DNA of 64,000 nucleotides from Streptomyces gelaticus. GTDB taxonomy: Bacteria > Actinomycetota > Actinomycetes > Streptomycetales > Streptomycetaceae. A program made the translations under genes and the position numbers. Shown here one piece after another: positions 51,716 to 63,100 of this stretch; the first letter of the stretch is position 1, and each line of letters starts with the position of its first letter. Where the stretch lies: positions 124,001 through 188,000 of the forward strand of contig NZ_BMTF01000009.1 of assembly GCF_014649535.1 (NCBI RefSeq). The letters are read 5' to 3'. The notes under the pieces are model-generated. The model did no database searches. It was not told where the DNA came from and worked only from the letters and a program-made list of their open reading frames with translations.

Positions 51716-52354
51716 TACTACGCTCTCCACGCCCAAGCCATTGTGCAGCACAAATGGAGACGACCTGCTGGAGTACCAGTAGTCCAGCCGCAGATCGTGA
51801 TCTTCATGTCGCTTTCGCGGATTGCCGACGACAATGGCCGGCCTGGGCTCGGGCCTGGTATCGGTATCGCCAGACGTCGTCCCTCCCCGTGGGGAGGCCT
51901 GGAGGCTTGACAACGTCATGGGGAAGTCCGTTGTGGGCGAAGGTCGGGATCCTGTTCCTGGCGGGCCGGACGAAGGAGGCCCTGGATCTGGTCCGTCGGG
52001 ACGAAGCCGGCTGTGCCTCGAATGCCGAACGGTGTGACACAGTCCGCGTAGTGCGTCCTCGAACCCGTCGGTGGGAGCGGGGCGCCGTCGGCGGCGATCC
52101 TGGCGTCGCCGAGCGTTTCCAGGAGTGCGTGGCCGTATTGCGATTCATCCCGAAGTGTCAGGCAGGCCAGGAGTGCCACACACCAATGTCACGCAACACT
52201 ATTGGGCGGTGTCGGAGACAGAGGGGCGAGGAGTATCTGCGCCGGACTGTGAGCTGAGCTCGGCCTGCCGCGGGGGCTACTGGATCCCCTCCCTGCCCCT
52301 ACGGCTAAAGTGCGACGAGTGTTCGATTCGCCGTGAGGCGGAGGGGGAGGGGTT
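51716..52354. other. Decayed stretch, possible minus-strand remnants
   Basis: Two minus-strand frames look partly coding: LRDESQYGHALLETLGDARI (about 52090-52150) and LPTGRDDVWRYRYQARAQAG (about 51800-51880). The latter faintly resembles the basic end of some DDE transposases. No start, terminal repeat or family can be supported. Confidence 0.3.
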
Positions 52355-52813
52355 TTGAGCGCGCAACTGAGGGAAACCGCCGGTGAGTTGGCGGAGGTCT
52401 TGTGGCGAGAACACACCGTGTACCGGGAGCGGTCCGGCGGTGTGGTCATTCGGGGTGAGCATGTACGGCGGTGGATCAGCCTCGCTCCGGCGGGCGGCCG
52501 GGACGAGGTCCTCGTACGCGTGGGGCGCATCCTGGACGGCGGCACCACTGCTCCGGCGCGCTCGGAGGCCGTGGTTCCCCTCTCTTCCAGTACAGGCGTG
52601 CTCGCTGCGACCTGCCGTCGCCTGCTCGCCGAGGCGGCGGCCGATACGGCGCTGGTTGTGCCGCGGGCAGCGCCTGGGCGGTCCAAACGCTCCGGGAAGG
52701 CCGCGCGGCCCAAAGTCACTGGGAAACACACCAGCTTCGGTTCATTGGTGATTCTTGCCTGTGTCGCCGGTGTGGTCGCCCTCTATGTCTACAGCACTGC
52801 GATGCGGGGTTAG
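52355..52813 (+). CDS. Hypothetical tail-anchored protein
   Basis: 152 residues from TTG 52355, chosen because GGAGGGGGAGGGG ends three to four bases before it. The soluble part is basic/helical (TAGELAEVLWREHTVYRERS, EVLVRVGRILDGGTTAPARS), and the C-terminus has one membrane helix, FGSLVILACVAGVVALYVYS, leaving TAMRG outside. This C-tail anchor topology is clear; the function is not. No known domain recognised. Confidence 0.6.
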   Translation: MSAQLRETAGELAEVLWREHTVYRERSGGVVIRGEHVRRWISLAPAGGRDEVLVRVGRILDGGTTAPARSEAVVPLSSSTGVLAATCRRLLAEAAADTALVVPRAAPGRSKRSGKAARPKVTGKHTSFGSLVILACVAGVVALYVYSTAMRG

Positions 52814-53187
52814 GCATTGCTTCTCGGTTCCATTCAGGACCCGGCTCGTGGCGCCCTCCCGCGCGACGGCCGCCGGCCCGCCGCATCCTGCCGCGAGCGG
52901 GCTCGCGTCGTCCCGCGCGACAAACCTCGTTGCAGCTGCATCGCCCGGCTGCCAGGTACCACTGCCAGCACCCCCTGTCGGCAGTGGCATCGGCTCCGGG
53001 ACGGTCTGTCCACCACTGTTCAGGTCTCACACCCGCACCGGCGTGTGGCTCGGGTCGCTGCCCAGCTTCGTAGGTCAACCAGCGTTCATCCAGGGCTCAT
53101 TGACGGTAGTCGTCCACCGCTGCTGTAATCCAATCGCCCCTGAAAAGCGGCGTTCCGCATGGCAGAGAAAAGGGAGGGTGGGATCAG
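52814..53187. other. Intergenic region, no gene seen
   Basis: 374 bases. An AT-richer patch at 53090-53175 ends in AAAAGGGAGGG, the ribosome binding site of the next gene; its promoter is probably here. Confidence 0.4.
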
Positions 53188-54066
53188 ATGATGCTGGGCA
53201 GGATCTCGGCGGTCGTGGCGATCGCGGCCGCGACATTCATCGGGAGTGCGGCGTCTCCCGCGATGGCCGCGACCTGGACACGCACGGCGGACTATCAGCG
53301 ATGGACAGGGCTCAATGCGCTGGAGCGCGGGCAGGGCGTGGCGACGGACGGGACGTATTTCTACTATGCCGGGCCCGGCGGGATGGTGAAGGCCACCGTC
53401 GCCAACGACTCGGAGGTCGCATCATCGATGGCCCCGATCCCCTGGGGGCTGAGCGGGACGTACGGCAGCGATCACATTGGGGACGTGGAGAGCTACGGCG
53501 GCTATGTGATCGCGCCGATCGAAGATGGTGGCAGTGGCTACCAGCATCCGCTGCTGGCGCTGTACAACGCGAGTGACCTGAGTTACACGGGCCGCTATGT
53601 GCAACTGCCCCTTGCGCAGATGCCGGGCGGGGTGCCGTGGGTCGCGGTGGACGCTGCTGTGGGACTGATCTACACCTCGCCCTGGGATCAGGATGCCGCG
53701 CAGGGTACGAACAAGCTGGTCGCCTACAGCCTGAACGACCTGCTGAACCTCCCGGCCGGTTCAACGCTTCCTGTGGTGAAGACAGTGACACTGTCACAGC
53801 CCCTGAGCAGGATCCAGGGCGCCGCGATGTGGCAGGGCAAGCTCTATGCCTCCGTGGACGACTCGGCGAAGTCGGTCTACTCGATCAACACCAGCTCCGG
53901 TCAGGTCGCCTACGAGTTCCACCAGGACGTGGAGTCCGGAGACGAAGTTCAGGGAATCGCCGCCTGGGACTTCGGTGCATCGGGCGGTCAGTTGCACATC
54001 GTCAACGTGGGATCGGGCTGGAAGTCGATCTTCCTCTATCTGCAGCACTACACCCGGACCGGCTGA
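53188..54066 (+). CDS. Secreted beta-propeller-like protein
   Basis: 292 residues. Sec signal (MMLGRISAVVAIAAATFIGS..AMA) followed by repeated beta-strand units: GQGVATDGTYFYYAGPGGMV, VESYGGYVIAPIEDGG, PWVAVDAAVGLIYTSPWD, IQGAAMWQGKLYASVDDSAK, EVQGIAAWDFGASGGQLHIV. Each unit has the pattern of a propeller blade (hydrophobic strand, turn, strand), probably five or six blades. No enzyme motif is recognised; ligand or surface function possible. GGGAGG lies upstream of ATG 53188. Confidence 0.75.
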   Translation: MMLGRISAVVAIAAATFIGSAASPAMAATWTRTADYQRWTGLNALERGQGVATDGTYFYYAGPGGMVKATVANDSEVASSMAPIPWGLSGTYGSDHIGDVESYGGYVIAPIEDGGSGYQHPLLALYNASDLSYTGRYVQLPLAQMPGGVPWVAVDAAVGLIYTSPWDQDAAQGTNKLVAYSLNDLLNLPAGSTLPVVKTVTLSQPLSRIQGAAMWQGKLYASVDDSAKSVYSINTSSGQVAYEFHQDVESGDEVQGIAAWDFGASGGQLHIVNVGSGWKSIFLYLQHYTRTG

Positions 54067-54170
54067 ACCGGGGCAGCATCAGGAATTCATGGAGCGTGAG
54101 ACGGTGTCCTGCACCGTGATCGCGTTTCCGGCGCCGACTGTGCCTACCTCGACGACGGCACGCTGCGGGC

Positions 54171-54470
54171 TTCGACCTGGTCATCGGTGCTGATGGCGCT
54201 TGGTCAAGTACCCGGAAGGCTCTCTCCGAGGCGGATCCCGCTTATCTCGGCAGGACGTTCGCCGAGGCATACATCAACGATGCAGAGGCGCGTCATCGCG
54301 GCGTCGGACTCCTGATCGGCAGCGCCGGCATGGTGGCAGAGGCGGGCGCCAAGGCCATGATGGCCCGGCGCCACAGCAACGGCCGTGTGCTCCTCCGCGC
54401 CGGATATCGTGCACCGGAGAGTTGGCACACCGCGCTCGACCTCGCAGATGCAGAAGAGGGATCAACTCGC
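54171..54470 (+). pseudogene. FAD-dependent monooxygenase (TetX/PHBH-like) fragment
   Basis: FDLVIGADGAWSSTRKALSE is the conserved GD/GADG FAD-contact motif of aromatic-ring hydroxylases, followed by ADPAYLGRTFAEAYINDAEA, RHRGVGLLIGSAGMVAEAGA and LLRAGYRAPESWHTALD, which match the middle of TetX-type proteins. The N-terminal GxGxxG and the C-terminal third are missing; upstream the frame is broken (YLDDGTLRA is one frame away). After about 54480 a different frame shows a C-terminal-like piece ending ARYIWHDPGEFVAALSDV at 54550. Gene debris; 54067-54764 has no intact gene. Confidence 0.7.
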
Positions 54471-54764
54471 GGCCGATGCCGGGCGCGCGGTACATCTGGC
54501 ACGACCCCGGTGAGTTCGTGGCGGCGTTGTCGGACGTCATGGCGACATGACGCAAGCGCTGCCCCGGTCGCTGCAGCGGCATGTTGTCCAGGGCCGCAGC
54601 AACGACCGGGGGAGGGTGAGTCAAGTGGTGCTCGCGGGGCGCGATGCGTCTCCACAGAGGGGGCGACGGTGACACCCCAGCCGATGCCGGAGGTTGTGCC
54701 ACCCGGCTCGCGAAAGCCGCACGGCGTCCGGAGACGCCGAACAGCCTGCTGTTGTTGAACGTGA

Positions 54765-55601
54765 TCAGCCCGTGAGCGCGTTCAGCAGCGGCAGATAGCC
54801 TTCGCTGTGCCCGGCCTTGTTCGGATGGTAGGACTCGTTGATCTTGTTCCACTCCAGGCTCGTCACCCAGACCTGGGCGTCGGCGCAGATGGTGTGCGGG
54901 TCGAACGCGGCACGAGGGTCGAGGAAGGTGAAACCGGCCTTCGCGGCCTCGGCTGCCAGAACCGAGGCGAGGGTGTCGGCGGCCGAGTTGAGGGCCGTCC
55001 GCTCACGGTCGCTGAGCCCGAAGATGCCGCAATTGCCGCCGATCGTGTACAGCCGTGGGTAGCCCACCACCACGACCTTGGCGTTCGGCGCCTTTGCCCG
55101 AATCGCCGCGTACGTGTTCGTCAGAGCAGTCGGCAGACTGCTGGTCGCGGCGGCCTTGGCAGCTTCTGCTCCGGCGATGCAGTCCTTGTCGTCGACGGTG
55201 AGGATGCAGTTCGTCAACACATCGACGAAACCGACATCGTTGCCGCCCACCTGCACCGTCACCAGTGTGGTGTCCGTGGTGAGCTGTGGTACCTGCTGAC
55301 TTGTCAGCTCTGCGGTGGTCGCCCCGGAGCACGACGCCTCCACGAAAGAGTACGAGGGGTGTTGTCGGGCCCACAGCCGGGAGTACGTCGACGGACCGCG
55401 ACGGCATGGGTCGTCAGGGTTGTCGTATTCGCGTGTGCCGGGCGCGACGGCGTAGGAGTCGCCGAGTGCCACATACTTGCCGGCGGACGACGGCTCGCGG
55501 TCCGCGGCGTACGCACTTGGGGCAACGGGGACCGCAAGGCAGACAGCAGCCAGTGAGAGGGAAAGGGACGCGAGGCGTCTGCGGGCTCTGGACGAGCGCA
55601 T
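54765..55601 (-). CDS. Secreted SGNH/GDSL-type hydrolase (lipase/esterase)
   Basis: 278 residues, ATG 55601 with AGGAG upstream. Signal peptide RARRRLASLSLSLAAVCLAV..AYA. YVALGDSYAVAPGTRE is block I (catalytic Ser), ASCSGATTAEL block II (Gly), VTVQVGGNDVGF block III (Asn) and NESYHPNKAGHSEG block V (Asp replaced by the N/H pair, catalytic His). Six cysteines (PCRRG, ASCSG, NCIL, DCIA, GNCG, TICAD) suit the disulfides of Streptomyces SGNH lipases. Acts outside the cell on esters; substrate unknown. Confidence 0.9.
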   Translation of the reverse strand: MRSSRARRRLASLSLSLAAVCLAVPVAPSAYAADREPSSAGKYVALGDSYAVAPGTREYDNPDDPCRRGPSTYSRLWARQHPSYSFVEASCSGATTAELTSQQVPQLTTDTTLVTVQVGGNDVGFVDVLTNCILTVDDKDCIAGAEAAKAAATSSLPTALTNTYAAIRAKAPNAKVVVVGYPRLYTIGGNCGIFGLSDRERTALNSAADTLASVLAAEAAKAGFTFLDPRAAFDPHTICADAQVWVTSLEWNKINESYHPNKAGHSEGYLPLLNALTG

Positions 55602-55803
55602 GCTTCACTCCTGGAGTGTGGGGGACTGGGCAACCTGTTGGACCAGTCGGGCAGCCAGCGGTGCTGGACGACTGGGAGTTGGAGTTCGGCGGTGTGCGGA
55701 ACGAGGGTGCTTCCCGGCGGGTGGCCCCGGGGCCATGAGCCGCCCATGCGGCTCGGTGACCCGACGGCGCGGGAATCGGATCGCTCGGAGTGTTCGAGGA
55801 GCG

Positions 55804-56364
55804 TCAGCTCTGAACTTCCGCGATCAGGGCCAGGGCTTTGGCCTCGCTCTCGTCGTACCGGTCCGGGAACGCCGACCGCTGCACGCTCTGCGCCAGTTCG
55901 CCCGCCGTGAAGTCCGGGTTGTCGGCATCGTTCGGAACGGCCTGGTCCAGGAATGCGTTGGTGGCATGCACCGGGTCCATGCACTCTTCCGGGGTGCCCC
56001 AGCCTTGACTCGGGCGCTGCTGGAAGACGCCGAGCGAGTCGCGGTCGCCACAGTTGAGATTGTTCATGTGGGACTCCACCCAGCCCGTCTCGAACGCAGC
56101 GAGCAGCACCTTGTCGGTGACGCCGCGCTCGACCGCTGTCCGGAACACGGTCCGGGTGATGTCCAGGGCGCGGTCAGCCGGGACGGCGCAGCGCGTGTCC
56201 CGGAGTTCGGCATTTGCGCGGTGGCGTGGGGCGTCGGTGGTGTCCGCGAAAGCGATCCCCGCAGGCGCGCTCCCCGCGAGCAGAACTCCTGCTGCCAGGC
56301 CGATCACTGTACGTGTGAATGTGCTGGGAAGCCGTAATCGAAACTTTTTGGGCAGGCTGAACAT
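55804..56364 (-). CDS. Secreted lysozyme-fold-like small protein
   Basis: 186 residues, ATG 56364 after GGAGGAGATATTGCA. Basic n-region and signal helix TVIGLAAGVLLAGSAPAGIA. The core ETGWVESHMNNLNCGDRDSL followed by GVFQQRPSQGWGTPEECMDP and VHATNAFLD resembles transglycosylase/Rpf-like domains, with E in WVES as candidate acid and a CGD...CMD cysteine pair. Homologues of this type are common in streptomycetes and are often annotated only as hypothetical. Peptidoglycan cleavage is plausible, not shown. Divergent from the megasynthase operon. Confidence 0.72.
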   Translation of the reverse strand: MFSLPKKFRLRLPSTFTRTVIGLAAGVLLAGSAPAGIAFADTTDAPRHRANAELRDTRCAVPADRALDITRTVFRTAVERGVTDKVLLAAFETGWVESHMNNLNCGDRDSLGVFQQRPSQGWGTPEECMDPVHATNAFLDQAVPNDADNPDFTAGELAQSVQRSAFPDRYDESEAKALALIAEVQS

Positions 56365-57107
56365 TGCAATATCTCCTCCCAGCTCCCGCCTCTGGCCACC
56401 GAAGCGGGAGCTGTTTGTGTGTGTGGGGGGCGTGCTAATTCGGCGGACCGTATCCCAAGTGGCGTGTACGCGTCAATGGTTTCGCTGTCGACTTCGAGAG
56501 GCTTTTCAGCCAGTCGGCGCGGTGGTGCTTCTTGGGACTTTTGTGGAGCTGGAGTTGCTGATCAGCATGGATGGATGCTCGCGCAGCCCTGTCTGAATTG
56601 GTATGGGTGCGCCATACAGGGTTGGCGCAATTCATGTGATGCGGGAACCCATGGTGCGTCTGGTCTCGGTCGTCCGCCCCTGTTGCGAGGGTGCGGGTTG
56701 TCGTGAATGGGTCGTGAATGGTGAATGTGTATTCATGTGGATCATGTGGGTGCATTCATAACGGCATGTTCAGGTGATTTCGGGAATTTTGCTTCTTGAT
56801 TCACTTCAGGGTTGGGTCGACTCGTGTCAATGGGAGTTGTGAACTCGGCGTCCCGGCAATTCAATCCGTCGATGTCGAGCTGTGACCGAAAGGGTCGAGC
56901 GGATTGTCGTACTGCGTAGTATCATCTCGACTGCCTGCCCTCGAATTCCTCACCCCCCACCCTCCCTGAGGCGCTTGATTCGCAACAGATCGCTCCTCTT
57001 TTCGAGACCGAGTCGGGCTCGCGTGCTTTCGCGCGTCCTGCAAAGAGAGCGACTGTCGTTCCTGGATATCCGATTTCGCGCGCCTCCTCGTCCCCTGGAG
57101 TGTTTCC
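56365..57107. other. 743-bp upstream region of the megasynthase operon
   Basis: No gene. AT content is clearly above the surroundings, especially 56560-56800. It separates the divergent secreted protein from the PKS and should hold both promoters, plus the repeats described separately. Confidence 0.6.
56703..56735. promoter_or_regulatory. Repeats GTGAATG x3 and TGAAT-N4-ATTCA upstream of the megasynthase
   Basis: GTGAATG occurs at 56703, 56714 and 56721, and the last copy opens the inverted repeat TGAATGTGTATTCA (56722-56735). CATGTGG repeats just downstream (56734, 56743). Candidate operator for a pathway regulator. Confidence 0.45.
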
Positions 57108-60100
57108 ATGCGCACGCCCTGTTTCGGCGCTGATCGTGGCATGACCACGACGGCCGATCTCGTCCTCGCACTGCATCCATTCGGTGTCGCGTCGGCACGG
57201 TTCACCGCGGCCGCCGCACGTGCGGGCGGACTGGGGGTACTCGACCTGACGGGTGATTCCCGGCCCGCTCGTGAGCAGTTGGGCCTGGCCGCCGAGTGGG
57301 CACGCCCAGGATTCGGCGTACGGCTGGGCGCGGGGCGCGAGATCCTCGCGCCGGACCTCCCTGCCTGTGTCCACACCGTGGTCCTCACCGCCGGGGCGAC
57401 AACGACCGCCGCCGACTTCCCCGGGCGCCGCGTGCTGGTCGAAGTGACTTCCGGCTCCGAGGCGCGAGACGCCGTGGCGGCCGGGGCCCACGGACTGATC
57501 GCCCGGGGCCATGAAGCCGGCGGCCGGGTGGGTGAGTTGAGCACCTACGTGCTGCTCCAGCAGCTGCTCGCAGGTGAAGCCGATGGACTGCCGGTATGGG
57601 CCTGCGGCGGAATCGGCGTGTACACCGCGGCGGCAGCGGTCGCCGGTGGCGCCGCCGGTGTGGTCCTCGACACCCAGACCGCGCTGCTCGCCGAGGCGGA
57701 GCTCCCCGCAGAGGTCACCAGTGCGCTCAGCGGACTCGACGGCTCGGAGACCGTGATCGACGACGGTCTACGCGTGTTGCGGCGGCGTGCGCCCGGCCCG
57801 GACGGCTCCACAGCCACCCTGGAGATCGGCCAGGACGCGTTCCTGCCGGCCCGCTTTCAACGGCGCTGGGGCACATTGGGAGCAGCGATCCGTGGCATAC
57901 ACGCCGCGGTGAGCGACGCGCTCCGCGGTGGGGTGCCCGTACTCGGGCCGGACAGTATGGGCAGCCGGGCTCTGGGCACTCGACTCCCTGTTGTCCAGGG
58001 GCCGATGACACGGGTGAGCGACCAGGCGGCATTCGCCGCCGCCGTGGCCTCAGAGGGCGCCTTGCCGTTCATAGCGCTCGCCGTGTCAGGCGCGGAACAG
58101 ACCCGCACAGTGCTGGAAGAGACCCGCAGCGTCCTGGGCGACGCGCCCTGGGGAGTCGGAGTCCTCGGCTTCGCCGACGAGCAGGTCAAGAGTGCCCAGC
58201 TGGAGGTCATCCGGGAGCTCCGCCCCTCGCACGCCATCATCGCCGGCGGCCGTCCCGCGCAGGCCGTGGCTCTCGAAGAGGCCGGCATCTCGACGTTTCT
58301 CCACGTGCCCTCGCCGGGGCTGCTCGGCCAGTTCCTTGAATCGGGTGCACGCAAGTTCGTCTTCGAAGGCTCGGAGTGCGGCGGCCACGTCGGCCCCCGC
58401 GCCAGCTTCCCGCTCTGGCAGGCGCAACTCGACGTGGTGGACGACTTCCTCGTGGCTGCCGGGAAGGAAGCCGCCGCCGAACTCCAACTCCTGTTCGCCG
58501 GCGGCGTGCACGACGAGCGGTCCGCGGCTATGGTCGCCGCCATGACCGCCCCCCTCGCCGCGCAGGGCGTCGCGACCGGAGTCCTCATGGGAACCGCCTA
58601 CCTCTTCACCGAGGAGGCCGTCGTGGCAGGCGCGGTACAGCCGCTCTTCCAGCAGCGGATGGTGGACGCCGAGCACACCGAACTGCTGGAGACCGCCCCC
58701 GGCCACGCCACCCGCTGTGTGCGCAGCCCCTTCACAGACGAGTTCGTTTCCGCCAAGGAACAGTTGCGGGCCGATGGCGTACCCAGCCGCGAGGCATGGG
58801 AGCGGCTGGAGCAGCTCAACGTCGGGCGACTGCGGTTGGCGAGCAAGGGCATCGAACGTGTCGGTGAGGAACTGCGCGACGTCCCCGAGGACCGGCAGCT
58901 CTCCGAGGGCATGTTCATGGCCGGTCAGGTCGCCGTCCTGCGGTCGGAGGTCACCACGGTCGCCGCGCTGCACGACTCGGTCACCACCGGCGCGCAGACC
59001 TTCCTCGACCGACGCAGGGCCGCACTCGACACCGGACCGGACGAGCGGGCTGCCGCCCCCGAGCCACTGGACATCGCCATCGTCGGGATGGCCTGCGTGT
59101 TCCCCAAGGCCCCCGATCTGGCGTCGTTCTGGGGGCACGTGTTGTCCGGCACCGATGCCGTCACCGAGGTGCCCGCCTCGCGCTGGGACCCTTCCGTCTA
59201 CTTCGGCGAGGAAGGGGCGGGGGAGCACACACCCTCGCGCTGGGGCGGCTTCCTGCCCGAGATCCCCTTCGAGCCCCTGGACTACGGCATTCCGCCCGCC
59301 TCCTTGCCGAGCATCGAGCCCGTCCAGCTGCTGGCCCTCGACGTGGCGCGACGCGCGCTCGCCGACGCGGGTTACGCCGACCGATCCTTCCGGCGGGACC
59401 GGGCCTCCGTGGTCTTCGGGGCCGAGGCGGGCAGTGATCTGTCGAACGCCATGACGCTCCGCGCGGTCCTGCCTTCCTACGTCGGACAGCTTCCGCCCGA
59501 GCTGGACGCCCAGTTGCCGCGCCTGACCGAGGACTCCTTCCCCGGCATCCTCGCCAACGTCATCGCCGGGCGGATCGCGAACCGCCTCGATCTCCAAGGG
59601 GCCAACTACACGGTCGATGCCGCATGCGCCTCCTCTCTCGCCGCGGTCGATGTTGCCTGCAAAGAACTGACGGCCGGCACCAGCGACATGGTGCTGTGCG
59701 GAGGCGCCGACCTTCACAACGGCATCAACGACTACCTGCTCTTCGCCTCGGCACACGCCCTGTCCCCCTCGGGCCGTTCGGCGCCCTTCGACCGCTCCGG
59801 CGATGGCATCGCGCTCGGCGAGGGCGTGGCCTGCGTGGTCCTCAAGCGGCTCGCCGATGCCGAACGGGACGGTGACCGGATCTACGCCGTCGTCAAGGGC
59901 GTCGGCAGCTCCAGCGACGGCCGGGCCCTCGGCCTCACCGCGCCGCGCGCCGACGGCCAGCGCAGGGTACTCATGCGGGCCTACCGCAACGCCGGGATCT
60001 CACCGGCCGAGGTCGGCGTGGTCGAGGCCCACGGCACCGGCACCGTCGTCGGCGACCGTACCGAACTGAGCGCCCTGACCGAGATCTTCACCCAGGCCGG

Positions 60101-63100
60101 AGCAGACCCCGGCGGCTGTGTCCTCGGCTCGGTGAAATCCCAGATCGGCCACACCAAGTGCGCGGCGGGTCTCGCCGGACTGATCAAGACCACGCTCGCA
60201 CTGCATCACGGCGTCAAGCCGCCCACGCTGCACCTGCGGCAGCCGAACCCTGCCTGGGACGAACGCACCAGCCCCTTCGCCTTCCACACCCGGGCCAGGC
60301 CCTGGCCCGCACCGCCGGCCCAACGCGTGGCCGGCGTCAGCGCGTTCGGCTTCGGTGGAACCAATTTCCACGTCGTCCTGCGCGCCCATGACGACGGTGC
60401 CCCGCCCATCCACGCCCGCGACGCATGGCCCGCCGAACTGTTCACCTTCCGAGGCGCCGACCGAGAGACCGCCGCAAAGGCCGCCCGGGAACTGCTTGCT
60501 CTCGCCGAGGCCGACCACGTCGCACAGCAGCCTTTCCGTCTGCGGGACCTCGCCCTGGCCGCCTCCCGGCGCGCCGACCTCGCGGCGGTGCGCGGTCTGC
60601 CCACCCGCATCGCTGTACTCGCCTCTTCCGTGACGGAGTTGACCACAGCGCTGCGCCGGGCCGTCGAGGGTGAGCACGCCCCCGACGACGGCATCCATCT
60701 CGCGGACGGCACGGAACCGGGCGAGATCGCCTTTCTCTTCCCCGGGCAGGGCAGCCAGCGCCCCGGCATGCTGGCCGAGCTGTTCGTCTCCTTCCCCGAA
60801 CTCCAGCGCTTCCTGCGCCTCGACGAGTCCGCGGCGGCGGCCCTCTTCCCGCCCGCCGGCTTCGACGAGGCCGGGCGCCAGGCCCAGGCCGATCGTGTCA
60901 CCGACACCCGCGTCGCCCAGCCCGCGCTCGGCATCACCGCACTCGCCGCCCACCATCTGCTGGGCCGGGTCGGCGTGCGCCCGGACATGACGGCCGGACA
61001 CAGCTACGGCGAACTCGCCGCCCTCGCCGCGGCCGGCGCCCTCGGTCCCGAGGAGCTGCTGTGGTGCAGCAGGGCACGTGCCGAAGCCGTCGTTGCCGCC
61101 TCCGGCGCCGGCGACCCCGGCACCATGGCCGCGGTCACCGCCTCGGCACCGCAGGTGACCGTCGCCCTGGAGAAGGCAGGCGTTGCCGAGTCCGTCGTCG
61201 TCGCCAACCACAACTCACCTCGCCAGACGGTGATATCCGGCCCCACCGCTGACGTGGAGACCGCCGTGGAGCAGCTGCGCGCGCAGGGACTGAAGGCGAC
61301 ACGGATCCCTGTGGCCTGCGCCTTCCACAGCACCTTGGTCGCCGCCGCGGGCGATACCTTCGCAGCGACACTGGCCTCGGTGCCACTGGAGACGCCGACG
61401 GTCCAGGTGTGGTCCAACCGCACCGCCGCGGTCTATCCCACCACCCCGGACGCGATACGTGCCGAACTGGCCGCTCAGATCGGATCGCCGGTCCGCTTCG
61501 TCGAGCAGATCGAGGCCATGTACGAGGCAGGAGCCCGCATCTTCGTCGAGACGGGCCCCGGCGCAGTGCTGACCCGGCAGGTAGCCGAAATCCTCGGCGA
61601 CCTGCCGCACCGTACCGTCACCCTGGAGGCCCGGCGCGGTACGGGCCTGTCCGGCTTCCTTGCCGCGCTCGCCGAGCTCGCCATTGCCGGGGTCGACGTG
61701 CGCACCGGTTGGCTGTTCCAGGGCCGCGACGCGGTCGACGCCGCCCAGGTCCCCCGCCGCAGGCGCGCGGGCTGGACCGTCGACGGCCACCTCGTACGCA
61801 CCGCCGACGGTGCCATCCCCGCCACAGCTCTGCACCCCGCCCAACGCATCCCGGAGGCCCTCGTGACCACCCGTTCCGGCACACACGGCGACCACGGACA
61901 GGTGCTCCGCACCGACACCGCCCACGGTGGGGAGGGGACCGGCAGCGAGGCCCTCATCAGTGAATTCCTGCGCACGAGCCGGGAGATGCTGGCCGCTCAG
62001 CGCGACGTTCTGCTGGGCTACCTCGGCGCCGACCCCGGTGTCCGGCCCGGCCTGGTGCCCGTGGAGCACGCACCCCGTGAGCCGGCCGTGACCGTGTTCC
62101 CCGCGCGCGCGGCGACGGCGGTTCCCGAGCCCGTCATTCCGAACCCCGCACCGGACCCGGACCCGGCCGAGCTGACTGCGGACGCGGTCCTCGCGGCCGT
62201 CCTGGAGGTGATCGGCGAACGAACCGGCTACCCGGCCGACATGATCGAACCCGACCTGGACCTGGAGGCCGACCTGAGCGTCGACTCCATCAAGCGTGCC
62301 GAGATCGCCGGGCAGCTCGCCCGACGGCTCCACCTGCCCACCGCGGACGGCCTCGACATGGAGGAGCTGGCCAGGGCGCGCACTGCGGCGGGCATCGCCG
62401 AACTGATCGTGGCCGCACGGCAGGACGACACCCGACCGCCCGAGACCGCTGTTCCCGGGCCCACCGCGGTCGACCCCGTCGTACCACCCGCAGAGGCCGA
62501 AGCAGTCGTCACAGTGCCCAAGCGGCTCGTGATGACCGATTTCGGCCTCGCGCCCGCCGCCCCGGACCCCTACGAACTCACCGGGCAGACCTTCCTGGTC
62601 ATCGGCGAAGGCCCGCTCGCAGTGGCCGTCACCGAGCGGCTCGACTCCTACGGTGCCCGGGCGGTGACTGCCACCGGGATACCCGATGGTGGCCGCTTCG
62701 ACGGCCTGATCCACCTCGCCTCCCCGGACGGTGGCCCCGCCCACGAGCCGGTGCTGCCCGGCGCCGTCCCCCTCTACCAGTCCGCCCTGGCCGCCGGCCC
62801 GCGCTGGGTGCTGGCCGCCGGCGCCTCCGACGGACTGCGCGGACTCTTCCGCTCGCTGTCCCGGGAGTACCCGCAGACCATCGCACGCGTCGTCGAACAG
62901 CCCGCCGGAGCCGACCCGTCCGCCGCGGCCGAGGCGATCGTCGCGGAGCTGACCGCCGCCGACCGCGAACCGGTCGTACTGCGCACGGGAGACACCCGCC
63001 GCGGGCTGCGGATGACCGAGACCGACCGCGGCTTCCTGGGCAGCACCGGAGCCGGCCCCTCCGACGACGGCGCCGCCGAGGCCGCGGCCCTCGGCCTCGA

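Noticed and set aside
51780..52180. Possible transposase remnant on the minus strand (basic end DDVWRYRYQARAQAG)
   Set aside because: The resemblance to the C-terminus of DDE transposases is faint, no catalytic residues or inverted repeats were found, and the frames do not join.
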